From: Silene latifolia
Lineage: Eukaryota; Streptophyta; Magnoliopsida; Caryophyllales; Caryophyllaceae
Assembly (NCBI RefSeq): GCF_048544455.1
Contig: NC_133526.1
Coordinates: 1,380,001 to 1,444,000, forward strand
Direction of reading: 5' to 3'
DNA length: 64,000 nt
The notes beneath the pieces are model-generated. The model was not told the origin of the DNA. It saw only the letters and a program-made list of their open reading frames with translations, and ran no database searches. A program made the position numbers and the translations under genes. Shown here in pieces: positions 23,301 to 33,591 of the stretch. The stretch's first letter is position 1. Every line of letters begins with the position of its first letter.

Positions 23301-25417
23301 GATATATTATCCAGAAATACGAAGATTATGTTCCGAGAAATTTGGTTTGGATTATTCATTTAAGTGATGTTGGTCAGATTGCCTATCATGTGCTGTCCAT
23401 GATTTGTCAAAATTTAGATTTCTGTCCTTTTGCTGCAATGTGGGACTGAGTCCTACATTTGGTTATGCCCTGATCATTGTGCATGTTTTTGAAATCTCTT
23501 GATTGGATTTAAAGGTGATAAAGGTCCATTATTTTTTTGATTTATTTGACGAAAGGCCAATTATTTTCGAACACATAATATTATATCGACAATAACATAT
23601 TTGTCTTTATGCTTATATTGTTATTATTATTCCCCTCTTGTGTGATTAGGATAAGCCTCCTGTTACTTGTTACTGCAATCTTGTTGCTTCAAGTTGTAGT
23701 TATGCTTGTGGGCGTCACTTTGTTATACCTAGTACGGAGTATTAAGATTTCATCTTCTAAACTGACTGTCAATAGTGATTTCTTTGTTTCGTTGTCGCTT
23801 TCTTCCGATTTTGACATATATACATTCTTGGATATCCTTTTTTATTAGACACTGCTAATGCCATCTTTACTTGTGTTACGGAGTATATTTTACAATTTAC
23901 ATCATGTCTCTTGTACAACTTCGGAGAGTTTTAGCGTGTTAGCCTGAAACGTTCATCTAATATACATGCTTTTAATGTGGGTGCTTTGCCGTGCTCACCT
24001 CCTAGTGTAGCCTGAAACATTCATCTAATATTCATGTGCTTTGTAGTTGATTAGCTGATTTCTCTCTTTGCCTGATACCCCGTGTATAATGCTTCTATAA
24101 TCTAAAAGTTTTTCAGGCTGAAAACAAACAACAAAGATTTTTGACAGACGTTTAATTTAATTACGTTTACTAGACTTTTGAATTTGACTGAACCGAATGT
24201 TTTTGTTCTCAAAGGTATTGAAGCAAGAGGTTTTATTTTTGGTCCTCCGATTGCATTGGCGATTGGAGCAAAGTTTGTCCCTCTGAGAAAGCCAAAAAAA
24301 TTGCCTGGTACATTCTCTCTTCCCTTCTGCTGATAGTTGCGTTAATGTTATTAAATTTAGTTGTTTCCGTATATTTCTAAGATAAGTGTGTACGATGAGT
24401 CGAAAGTGTTTCCCTTTAATTTGTGTATGGCTAGAAATTGCCAACAACCTTACTCGACTCAGGCTGCGTGTGTCAGTTGTGACACCATCTCAAGTGTCGG
24501 ACACCGCTATTTTGTGAATGAATTTCATATTTTTGGACTAAAATGAAAATTCCAAATGTCCTGTCCTATCGAAAGGTCAGACTGTTGGACCTGTGACACG
24601 CAGTTAAAGCAAAGCGTTGAAGTAACGCATATCAAGAGTATTTACATGAATAAAAGTTGGCGTCCTATAACTTATATATTGATTTGTGACTTTGTGTGGC
24701 GCGTATAAATACCAGATGTTGCATCATGACAGGTGCAGTTTATTCGGAGGAGTATGTATTAGAGTATGGCAGTGATTGTTTAGAGATGCATGTTGGAGCA
24801 GTTGAACTTGGTGAACGTGCATTGGTCGTTGATGATTTGGTGGCTACCGGCGGCACTCTTTGTGCCGCCATGAATTTACTAGGTAGGTTTTCTGGTATCT
24901 GCTCGGACTTTATTCGGAACTGTTGTCATTTACAACTTCTCAATCTGACAGATTTTTACCTTGCTAACTTGAACTGAGGAATTGACTCAGAACTGTTATG
25001 TGCATGAAAAAAAGGCAGAACGGTTCTTGGTTTCTAAATAAGAGTCGAGAGACCGAATAAGTTGACTGTGGTATCTTTCGGACAGTAATTTTTCCGGCTT
25101 AAATGTGTTGCTTCTTACCAAGGGGATTTGTTCAATGCTCGAGTAATTTCTCGTTGTTCAACTAGTGAATGCATTTTGACAGTCTTCTGTTTCTTTCGAC
25201 AGAACGTGCTGGAGCCGAAGTAGTTGAATGTGCATGTGTCATTGAACTACCAGATCTCAAGGTCGGGACACTCTCGCCTGTCATGTTCGCTTTACTTTCA
25301 TTGTTGGATTATCGTAGTTAGTGTCTTAACTCTTAATCACTGCATATTTGATATTTTGCGCAGGGCCGTGACCGGTTGAAGGGAAAGCCATTATACGTAT
25401 TGATGGAAGCTCACTAG
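20310..25417 (+). CDS. APRT: Adenine phosphoribosyltransferase
   Basis: Six exons: 20310-20394, 21349-21459, 24215-24307, 24733-24882, 25203-25261 and 25364-25417, all with GT/AG borders, totalling 183 residues, the normal length of the cytosolic plant form. The enzyme joins adenine and PRPP to give AMP and pyrophosphate (purine salvage); plant forms can also convert cytokinin bases to nucleotides. Seen in the sequence: the N-terminal [17 protein letters not shown], the mid-region [20 protein letters not shown], and the PRPP-binding [12 protein letters not shown] (exon 4), then [20 protein letters not shown] and the C-terminal PLYVLMEAH. No transit peptide is apparent. Introns 1 (954 bp) and 2 (2.75 kb) are loaded with repeats, but coding sequence is intact. 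Which of the several plant APRT paralogues it matches cannot be said. Confidence 0.96.
20458..21270 (+). repeat. Tandemly repeated intron 1 of APRT
   Basis: A module of about 200 bp (atttcttcaaaa-attgtctttt, then gcattgcagt-ttttctgggt, then tcaaagtttctgtctttt) recurs four to five times with decay. Two to three modules also contain a Stowaway-like block catacgtttgttcaatatat, at 20,565, 20,780 and 20,895. Each module carries a poly-T tract and a tgcag. Confidence 0.85.
21476..21568. mobile_element. Stowaway-like foldback in APRT intron 2
   Basis: ttggttctatttggttgtat and its inverted partner acaattaaatggaacagag, with the inner arm acgtttttcaaa / tttgaaaaacgt. Similar half-sites occur at 31396-31490 and about 810-890. 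Confidence 0.7.
21651..21722 (+). mobile_element. SINE 3' fragment (Au-like) in APRT intron 2
   Basis: gggtaagactgcgtacatcc, then gaccccctcttaccctac and ggggtaatactgttgttgt. This matches the 3' part of widespread plant tRNA-derived SINEs of the Au type. The 5' promoter half is missing. Confidence 0.7.
22795..23170. mobile_element. Mutator-like non-autonomous element, 376 bp, ~122-bp TIRs
   Basis: Starts gagtaaattgataaacagta and ends with the inverted tattgtttatcaatttactc. The arms pair over about 120 bp, including accaacataatcaataattc and agtaccaagtcgc. A perfect 9-bp duplication ttcttatta lies at 22786-22794 and 23171-23179. It sits in APRT intron 2. About 130 bp between the arms has no coding signal. 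Confidence 0.93.
24458..24622. repeat. Dispersed GTGTCGGA-type repeat in APRT intron 3
   Basis: Second copy of the repeat at 8088-8262: tgtcggacaccgctattttg, tttggactaaaatgaaaatt, ctgtgacacgcagttaa and a matching aagtaac end. Lies in the intron between APRT exons 3 and 4. Confidence 0.65.
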
Positions 25418-26098
25418 TACGACCCAGTCGTACACTCTACTGAAAACAAATTGGCAGCTTAAGGAATTTTGTCATGGCCGCTAGTCGCTTATCATCGAGA
25501 ACCTTTCTCCAACCATGATGCCGGAAGCATAAAACTCCTTGAGTCTCCTGCTCGATATTCTTCCCTTTGTAGGGTACTTAAGACGATTAAGCAGAAATCG
25601 ATTTGTCCGTCTTGTATCGAGTTTATTGACTCCATTATGGTTTAGTTGATTTGTTCAACTGAAAAAAGATACTTACAATTATCTGATTATTTAAGGGAGT
25701 TTAATATTTTATATATCAACCATCTTCCCTTTCTAACATTATTTCAACTGGTTCTGACACGTCACAAACCAGAATTTGCGTTTATATAAACGGTCGTAAC
25801 TGTCATAAGGAAGATACACAGATTCTGGACACAATGTCTGTCTACATATTCCAAAAATCATATTTTACAGAATGTTGCAGCATGCTTTGCTCTTTTGCCC
25901 ATATCATCCTCACGTTAGCTACTGTTTCTTGTCTGCTGCACGCTGCTCACTTTAATGCCTAGAACCAAATATTAAAATAATACGAATTCTTGTGGAAGGC
26001 AGCGAGTAAGTCTTTTCTAAAACCATCTCATATTAAGATAATGTAAGATACTGAATTATTCCTAAAACAACAATGCTTAAAGGTGTCACCAATACGAT
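25418..26098. other. APRT 3' UTR and flank
   Basis: Sequence after the APRT stop, probably 3' UTR to about 25,700. No other gene. The first 8-bp hAT target copy aatacgat ends this stretch. Confidence 0.5.
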
Positions 26099-26432
26099 TA
26101 GACCTGTATTTGGGCCGGGCGGGCCGGGCTCTCTTAGTCAAACCCGGGCTAGGCCAGGGGGAGGGGACGGGCTTGACGGGCCGGGCTAGAATATGCTTGA
26201 ACCGGGCCAGGACCAAAGGCGGGCCGGTCTGGCGAGCCTTGCCATTTTATTTTTTTTATTTTTTATTTTTGCTAAAATGGCGGGCCAAGGCCGGGCCGGG
26301 CTGAAATTTCAGGACCCGGGCCAGGCCAGGGTTAACAGCGGGCTAAGACCGGGCCGGACCGGACCAAGTTACATAAAATAACGGGTCAAGACGGGCTGGG
26401 TCCGGGTCAGCCCGTGCTAATGGCGAGCTCTA
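26099..26432. mobile_element. hAT-like element, 334 bp, 8-bp TSD, GGGCCGG-rich
   Basis: Starts tagacctgtatttgggccgg and ends gctaatggcgagctcta; the ends pair as taga-ct. The 8-bp duplication aatacgat is at 26091-26098 and 26433-26440. Interior is a G+C-rich string of cgggccgggc words, sharply unlike the AT-rich surroundings. Confidence 0.85.
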
Positions 26433-26440
26433 AATACGAT

Positions 26441-27305
26441 TATATTCTATTCTGACCATCCGATAATGAAACAATTAAACGGTCATCTCAATTAGGAATT
26501 TAGGATTTGGATTTAGGCTTAAAGAACATAATCTTAGATTCGGAGTTATTGCGAGTGAATCGAGACAATAATTATCAAAATTTATGATAAACATGACTAC
26601 AATCAATGGAGTGGGACATCAGAATTTGATTGCTGAACAATCAGAATGTCAAGTTAAAGAGTAAATTTTGGAAAGGAAATCTTCAACATGGTGTGTTCCT
26701 TCCACTAACCAAGACCAAAATAGGCACTTACATTACTCAATTGACAGAGATTAGATATTCTGTTTTATTTGTCTTATTCCAACATTTCTCAAAGGTATAA
26801 TTAACTCAAATTTGTCCATTGACTTCTCTTAAGATGAGTATATCTATCTTATACGAGTACGGACACGGCCTAAAAGAAGCTACTGGCACACGGTCCAATG
26901 CAAGCTAATAAAATGTTTATCTTTTATTTACTTATTGCTAATAATGTATTCAATAAGCTTATAATTGCTTTTAGGCTTTTCATTTTACTCCCTTTTATGA
27001 TTGTAATTAGTGAAAGAGTGATGACAACTCTTCACTTACCTAGGAGTTTCGATTGGGGCTTATTATATAAGGCCATGAGTTTTTCAATAATAGGAATTCA
27101 GAAATATATGAAAAATTAAGAAAAGACAACACTTGTGTTTTTGTTGTTTTTGAGTATGTAGTTTACATACCAAAAATCCGTTAGTTTTCGACGCGTTTCG
27201 AGTCTAACTCGATCGTAACTCAATAGGTCTTGAGTTCAATTACCATTACTCGTGTTATAGGTCTAGCACCGAGTAAATATCCCATTGACTTGAATTCGAC
27301 ACATG
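26441..27305. other. Gene-free stretch
   Basis: AT-rich, no exon or element border recognised. Confidence 0.45.
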
Positions 27306-27672
27306 AAGACCTGACAAACGGGTCAATGATCGGGTTTGGGTCGGGCCAGTTCGGGTATTTCAGCGATTTCAGGTTAATTCGGGCCGGGTAAGGTCATTTC
27401 GGGCCTTTTTCGGGTTTGTTGGTTGGGTCAAGCGGGTCGGGTCATTTTGGGTCGATAAATAAGAGAGAAAAAGTCATTTCGATTCAACTAGAGTTGTGTT
27501 TTGTCAGGTCATTTTCGGGTTGGGTGGATTCTAAGCGGGTCACTTTCGGGTCAGAACAGTTATGGGTCAAGAAAGCTTGGTCATGTTCGGGTCGGGTCAA
27601 TATGAATTTTCGGGGTTACATTCGGGTGTTATAGTTCGGATCAATCGAATCGGATTACTTTTGCCAGGGCTA
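27306..27672. mobile_element. hAT-like element, GGGTCGGGTC-rich
   Basis: Left end aagacctgacaaacgggtc and inverted right end tagccctggcaaaag share ag-cctg-caaa. Interior repeats cgggtcgggtca and tcatttcggg. No 8-bp duplication could be matched, so borders are tentative. Confidence 0.55.
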
Positions 27673-28710
27673 GGGTCAAGTCAATTAAACTCTATGATTT
27701 GCATTCCTTAAGATTGGAAGGTCTCAACCACTTATAAGTTGAACAGACAAGTAGACAAGTAAGACAGCATAAACTGGAGGGGAATTAGAAGGCAATACAA
27801 TTATTATAGAGTATTAATGACGACAAAATCAACTCTTCCATGCATACAACCATTTTGAAAAAAATAAAATAAAAAATTGTGACAAAGACAAAGAGCTGTG
27901 GACCGTCTAATTTGGGTTAGTTAGTTACCGACCTAGTTGGGCCGATCTAATTTGGATCAAAAAGTTCAATCATAATTTCGATTTGTCTTACTATTAAAAT
28001 GGTACATTTGTGATAAAGAATTTGCAGAAGTTAACATATGTAAAATATTGAATAACTAATTTTTTTTATTAAATTAATTTATTTCATAATTAAATATTTA
28101 AAAAAAAATTAAAGAAGTTAATAATATTCTTTGAAGAATTATGTTACAAACAACTATAACGGCTCGTGCCTACGGACTGCGGTAACTGGGCCAAACAACT
28201 CATACCATTATATTTCTTACCAGAATGCTAAGCGAACCTGGCCTTCCATGAAATTAAGTAGGGGTCTAAACTGTGCTCGTCTTTGGGTCATATTGAACCA
28301 TGTCAATTAAATCCGATAAAACTGACTGAACCCAAATTAACAAACTGAATTTGACCCAAAACTGAATTCAACCCTACCCGAATGATGATTATCGGCTTAT
28401 CGCATACCGCTCCGTTATCTCCAAATAACTTGATAACAACCCACTCGAATATGAGTCGGACCCGACCATAATTAATACAAATCCAAATTACCCGATCAGC
28501 TCTGACCTGATTCAAACCCAACCACCCTTAGCACCGGCTCGCCTCGCCCGAGCCGGCCCAATGAGATCTCAACTAGAGTACTAGGAAGGAATAACCGAAT
28601 CTAACCAATCTATAGATCCAACAACCTCCAACAAACCCAAAAAAACACATCACCAATCATCACCACTTCACCACCACAATTCTCCAATTCTCCCAAACCA
28701 GTCCCTAACC
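27673..28710. other. Upstream region of the lipid phosphatase gene
   Basis: No clear TATA box. 28,260-28,560 is a degenerate run of gacccaaa/acccgaat words resembling inverted versions of the neighbouring hAT-like interior. From about 28,600 the strand becomes very C-rich and G-poor, probably the 5' UTR. Confidence 0.5.
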
Positions 28711-29310
28711 ATGTCAAACCGAACCACCGAACCACCGAACCCTCCTACACAACCAAACCACCGAACCCTCCTAAACCACTTAACCAACCTAGACAAATCC
28801 CTAACCACAACCCTCCACACCCTAACCAAACCCTTAATCCCACCAATCCTCCTCAAACTCCTTGAACTAACCGGTGACGGTCGGTTATGGTTCCCATTAA
28901 TCCTTTCCCTCCTCTACTCCCGTCTCCGCTTCCGTCTCCGCCACCAATCCCTCCTCCTCCCCCTCCTCGTCGGCCTCGTAACCGACATCGCCGCCGTCGG
29001 TTTAATTAAATACCTGGTCCGCCGTCCCCGGCCGGCTCATAATTCTCACCCCATGGGACCCACATTGTCCGTTGATCGTTTTTCGTTTCCGTCTGGACAC
29101 GCGTCGAGGGTTTGTTTTATTGCCGCGTTTGTTGATTTGTGTGGGGAGGAGGGTTTGGGTGGGCCGTGGATTGGTTGGGTTTGGGTTTGGGCTTTGACGA
29201 CTGCGGTTTCGAGAGTTTTGTTTGGGAGACATTATGTTTTTGATGTTGTTGTTGGTTCTGGTGTTGGTGTTGTTAATGCTTATTTTGTTTATCGCTTTTT
29301 TAGGTTTTGA
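28711..29310 (+). CDS. PAP2-type lipid phosphate phosphatase (LPP beta-like)
   Basis: A single 199-residue exon. It has the three phosphatase motifs of the PAP2 superfamily in order: KYLVRRPRP (K-x6-RP), PSGH, and SRVLFGRHYVFDV (SR-x5-H-x3-D), with the catalytic histidines in the second and third. Hydrophobic segments precede motif 1, separate motifs 2 and 3 and end the protein, so it is a multi-pass membrane protein. The family removes phosphate from lipid phosphates or isoprenoid diphosphates. Length and lack of introns fit the plant 'lipid phosphate phosphatase beta' group, which is related to polyisoprenoid diphosphate phosphatases; substrate is inferred, not shown. The first 60 residues are Pro/Thr/Asn-rich from C-rich codons, whereas the last third uses G/T-rich codons. 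The stop is followed within 10 bp by a tandem array. Confidence 0.93.
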   Translation: MSNRTTEPPNPPTQPNHRTLLNHLTNLDKSLTTTLHTLTKPLIPPILLKLLELTGDGRLWFPLILSLLYSRLRFRLRHQSLLLPLLVGLVTDIAAVGLIKYLVRRPRPAHNSHPMGPTLSVDRFSFPSGHASRVCFIAAFVDLCGEEGLGGPWIGWVWVWALTTAVSRVLFGRHYVFDVVVGSGVGVVNAYFVYRFFRF

Positions 29311-29319
29311 AGTGATCAT

Positions 29320-29952
29320 CTCGACTCAGCTGATTCTTTACGTTTTGAAAGTTTCTGACTTTCTGTAATGCTGTCTTTGTTTTATGAAATACTCGACTCA
29401 GCTGATTCTTTACGTTCTGAAAGTTTCTGACTTTCTGTAATGCTGTCTTTGTTTTATGAAATACTCGACTCAGCTGATTCTTTATGTTTTGAAAGTTTCT
29501 GACTTTCTGTAATGCTGTCTTTGTTTTATGAAATACTCGACTCAGCTGATTCTTTACTTTCTGAAAGTTTCTGAATGACTTTCTGTAATGCTGTCTTTGT
29601 TTTATGAAATACTCGACTCAGCTGATTCTTTACGTTCTGAAAGTTTCTTGACTTTCTGTAATGCTGTCTTTGTTTTAGGACTTTTTCAATACTCCGACTG
29701 AGCTGATTCTTTTACGTTTTGAAAGTTTATGACTTTCTGTAATGCTGTCTTTGTTTTAGGACTTTTTCAATACTCCGACTGAGCTGATTCTTTTATGTTT
29801 TGAAAGTTTATGACTTTCTGTAATGCTGTCTTTGTTTCATGACTTTTCAATACTCGACTCAGCTGATTCTTTACATTTTCAGGTTCTGAAGTAGGAGTAC
29901 TCAACTCAGCTGCTTCTTTATGTTTTGAAAGTTTCTGTAATATTGTCTTAAC
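29320..29952 (+). repeat. ~72-bp tandem array right after the lipid phosphatase stop codon
   Basis: About eight units beginning actcgactcagctgattctt and continuing gaaagtttctgactttctgt, then aatgctgtctttgttttatg, plus one or two broken units at the end. The first four are nearly identical; later ones gain an 'aggactttttcaa' variant of about 78 bp. If transcribed, it would make up most of the 3' UTR. Confidence 0.95.
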
Positions 29953-30790
29953 TGATTCTTTATGTTTAGTTTATTGAGCTACTTTAGAGACAGTTTATTT
30001 GATTATCGCTTCTTATGGTTTCGAAATCTCCGTCTAGTTTACTTCCGTTTGTGTGTGCAATTTCTGACTATTTTTTGAGCTCCTTTATAAAGTTATGATA
30101 TGCTTCCGAATTTGTAAGAAGCTCAATCTGAATTTACTCGGTCTTTTACAAAATGCTTGAGCTTTTGAGTTGCTTCATAGCGGAGATCAACAAATTGCGA
30201 GTGAGTTGAAAAGCTTTCTGAAGTAACTCAATATAAGTAGCTACCGGTTGTTGATATAACCGGTGTTATAATTCTTTTTGTGTTTCATCGTATCTGTAGA
30301 ATAATTTCAGTTTTGATTACATGCCCTGATGTAAGGACTTTTTTTAGTTATTTGAAAAGCCTACTGTAAATTTTACAAGGATTCAAATGAAGTGTTCTTG
30401 CAAAGATTGTTTGCAGTTGCTGTCTTACATTTTAATATTATATGCTAAAGCGATATGACCAAACTGAGAGTAGCTTTGTTGCTATAGCTTGCGATATTAT
30501 TTATATCCGATGCTACATTGAGTTGGGTTTGTTAGCTTGTAGTAGAATTAGTAAGTAGTAATGCACTCAGAAATCAACTCGATTTCTTGTACAGTTGTAG
30601 CACTGTCAATCGGAATATTGTCTTGCCTTTGAAGTAGGTGTGTAATCTGTGTATCCTCCCGGTTTTGATTAGCTGTCATTCAGGGATTGTAGATGGTGAG
30701 GGATAAGGGGTGCATTAAGCTCAAAATCGTTGTCGAGTCAAGGAAGCCAGGACATCATATTTGATATGTGAAGAGTGTACTACCATCTAC
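29953..30790. other. Intergenic stretch
   Basis: No exon or RNA gene seen. The 3' end of the lipid phosphatase transcript may lie in its first part. Confidence 0.45.
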
Positions 30791-31330
30791 TAGGGATGTC
30801 AATTTCACCCGCACCCGATTAAAATCCGATCCACCCGATCCTAAAAGACGGATGAAAACCCGACCTAAATGGATGACGGATGGATAACGGATGACGGATG
30901 ACGGATGACGGATGGGTTGGATGAAGAAATTTCACCCGTCATCCATCCACCACCCGATTTTATTATTTTATTTTTTTGAAAAAAATATATGTATTACATT
31001 TTTAAGATATAAAATATTCAATTTCTCTAATTTTTCTACTCTCAAAATATATATCTTGTGAAAATTCACACTAAAAAGTTACATTAAAATAATTATATAA
31101 CTTAATTTTTGTAAAGAATAAAAAGTATATCACTTTTTTAGTCTTAAGCATACATATACACCATCACCCGTTTATCACCCGATCCACCCGTTTCATCCAT
31201 GGATGATGGATGGGTGGATGACGGATGATAATTTTCATGGATGACGGATGGGTTGGATGAGATTTTAATATGACGGATGAATGATGGATGAGGCTTCACC
31301 CGATCCGAACCCGATCCATTGACATCCCTA
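30791..31330. mobile_element. hAT MITE, 540 bp, 8-bp TSD
   Basis: Ends tagggatgtcaatttcaccc and, inverted, tagggatgtcaatggatcgg. The perfect 8-bp duplication ccatctac is at 30783-30790 and 31331-31338. Both subterminal regions carry runs of ggatgacggat, in opposite sense at the two sides, around an AT-rich core. No transposase. Confidence 0.95.
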
Positions 31331-31338
31331 CCATCTAC

Positions 31339-31925
31339 CAACTGTTGTCAATCCTCGCCATACCCCATAGAAATTGACCGTTAGATGGTGGCCAGTACTT
31401 CCTCTGTCCCATTTGATTGTATCATTTTTCCAAATTTGATAAAAGAATTTTGAAAAACGTACTCGTAGACATTTAAATGAAACGGAAGTTTAAAACTAAG
31501 AGTTGTCGGGCAGATAATAATTTCATGTTAATTAGTACTCTTATAGAGTACAATAGTACTCTCATAATTAGTGAAAAACTTGCTTAATTAGTGAAAAACC
31601 GAAGCAATTTGAAGCTTTAATAATTGTTTAACACTCACTTTAAATAGCATGATTTGCTGGACACTCCACTTTAATCAATCTTTTGCTAATTCACTCATTC
31701 TCAGATCTCAATAGTTTTACGTTTTATTATGTCCAACACTCTAATAGTAGTACTACATAATGTTTGTGCTTATTGTAAGAGATTAGTACATTTTCACCAT
31801 TTTGATTAAACAGATTAATGACTTATACCCGAAAGTGACAATATAAGCACATTGACCCAGCCCAACCCACATGTTACCCATGTTTAGGCCCCATTTGATG
31901 TCCTCGCATGGCCCAGTTCCGTCCA
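31339..31925. other. Intergenic stretch with a Stowaway-like fragment
   Basis: 31396-31490 has Stowaway-like ends (cttcctctgtcccatttgat against acatttaaatgaaacggaag). The rest is AT-rich with no gene. Confidence 0.5.
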
Positions 31926-32125
31926 TGATCACCTTTTTTTTTTTTTTTTTTTTTTTTTTTTGTATATCATCTGGTTTAGTCAGGATTTAAGCCGGGTAGA
32001 ACCACTCGAGCGGTAAAATTCTTCCTCATGAGTTTTAACACTGCTGCATTCACATAAGTTAAACTCGAGACCTCTGGTTAGACCAGAACAACTATTTCAG
32101 TTGATCTAAGTGCTCATGGTTTTAT
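31926..32125 (-). mobile_element. tRNA-derived SINE-like element with poly-A tail
   Basis: Read on the minus strand it begins near 32,125, has tagatcaactg (A-box-like), then accagaggtctcgagtttaa (B-box-like), then a body with accgctcgagtggttctacc, and ends in about 24 A residues (plus-strand T run 31934-31961). This is the layout of a plant tRNA-derived SINE. Target duplications were not matched. Confidence 0.65.
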
Positions 32126-33343
32126 GGGTATGAGCAACTCTAATGAGTAACCGACCACACTCCCGACCAACGAATGTCTAAGTGTGTAACATTCTAAGGT
32201 TTAGATGAATCCACCTTATTAGCCCTCGACGATTAAATACCGTATAACAATTACTAACGCGACAAAAAATCTGAACATGTAACACACAAATATCCGTAAT
32301 TTTTAATTTGACCTTTTTTTTTATACAACCCTTTCTAAAGTTTTAGCGTAGTATAGTGGCATTAGGTTAATTTATGGTATTGAGAAATTTCCCCTTTGTC
32401 CTGCTTTTACAACATTGTCATTTGTCACATTATCTGAAAACAAAAAATAGTGAGGCTAGTCATTAGTCATTACTACTTATTAGGTCCAACTTGTGTGAAT
32501 AATGTTAGTTTATGGTCAGACTTTTCAATCGCTTCATATGCCTTTATGATGACTTCATGCTCACTTACCTGTATTAATAGATCTTCAAATCAAACTTTGA
32601 CCACCTCGATTTAACGACAATCGAATCGAAATTGAATTGAATTTAACATGCCTGAAATAGATTTAGTCCAATTGTAATTCGATCATAAAACTTAAAATCC
32701 AGTAAGTCTTACTTACAACCGTTGTAAGTTTTAAAGAAGGGGTGGAAAGCACCATCACCCCCCAAAAAAGTGTTAGTTTGGATGGATTTATATCTCCGTT
32801 GTAAATTATTCCTGTTTACAACGGATGTAAACAAAAATTTGTGTAAAAACAATTAAAATATCATATACTGATCCACCCTCGAATGTCCACCCTTACTCAT
32901 TCAGATCTAACCATATACTGATCCAACTCGAATCTCATTTAATGCAACATAGACCGATTCAAACCCACACCAGCCTCCAACAACTCAGCTGATTAAGACA
33001 ACAACTCGAACTATACCCAAACCAATCCAATCCAATTCAATCCAAAATCAAAATAACATCCACTCAAACAAACTCAATCCGATTCAACCTCGAGTTAAAA
33101 TTGAACCGAATAACCTGTCTATCAAATCAACACCAACCTACCACCAGCCCGCCAACAACTCAATCGATTAAGATAACGACTCAAAACAAACCCGAAACAA
33201 ACCAATCCAAAATCAAACTTAACCCATCAACCCAAATAAACTCAATCTAATCTAACCTCGACTCAAAACCAATCCGAATAACCCGTTTATCAGATCTACG
33301 CCAACCTACCACCACCATATCTTATGATCTTAAAAATGAATTC
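32126..33343. other. Upstream region of the ORP gene with a tandem duplication
   Basis: No gene. From about 32,590 the sequence is a degenerate run of caatccaa/ctcaatc words. Between about 32,965 and 33,315 a unit of roughly 165-170 bp (caacaactca-t-gattaaga to accaacctaccacc) occurs twice, ending about 30 bp before the ORP TATA box. Confidence 0.6.
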
Positions 33344-33352
33344 ATATATAAG
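33344..33352 (+). promoter_or_regulatory. TATA box of ORP gene
   Basis: atatataag about 240 bp upstream of the start codon, followed by a CT-rich leader (ttctcctcttctcctctt). Confidence 0.65.
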
Positions 33353-33591
33353 CAAACACCAAACTCCATTTATTCTCCTCTTCTCCTCTTCTCTTCCTCT
33401 CTCATTTCTTCATCACCATTTCCAAAAACTCTCACACTTCCACCATTTTCATCAGATCCACAAACCTCGCATTCCTTAATTACTCCTTAATCACCTTTCT
33501 AATTATAAAATGTACCTCCATTAATCACTCTTAACCTCACATAATCACAAACACAAACAACATTATACAAAACAATTAATCACCCCAAAAA

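Noticed and set aside
28668-29319. Minus-strand open frames over the lipid phosphatase exon
   Set aside because: No motifs; the plus frame has all three PAP2 motifs.
29320-29952. CRISPR-like array
   Set aside because: Repeats are contiguous without unique spacers and the genome is a plant; it is an ordinary tandem repeat.
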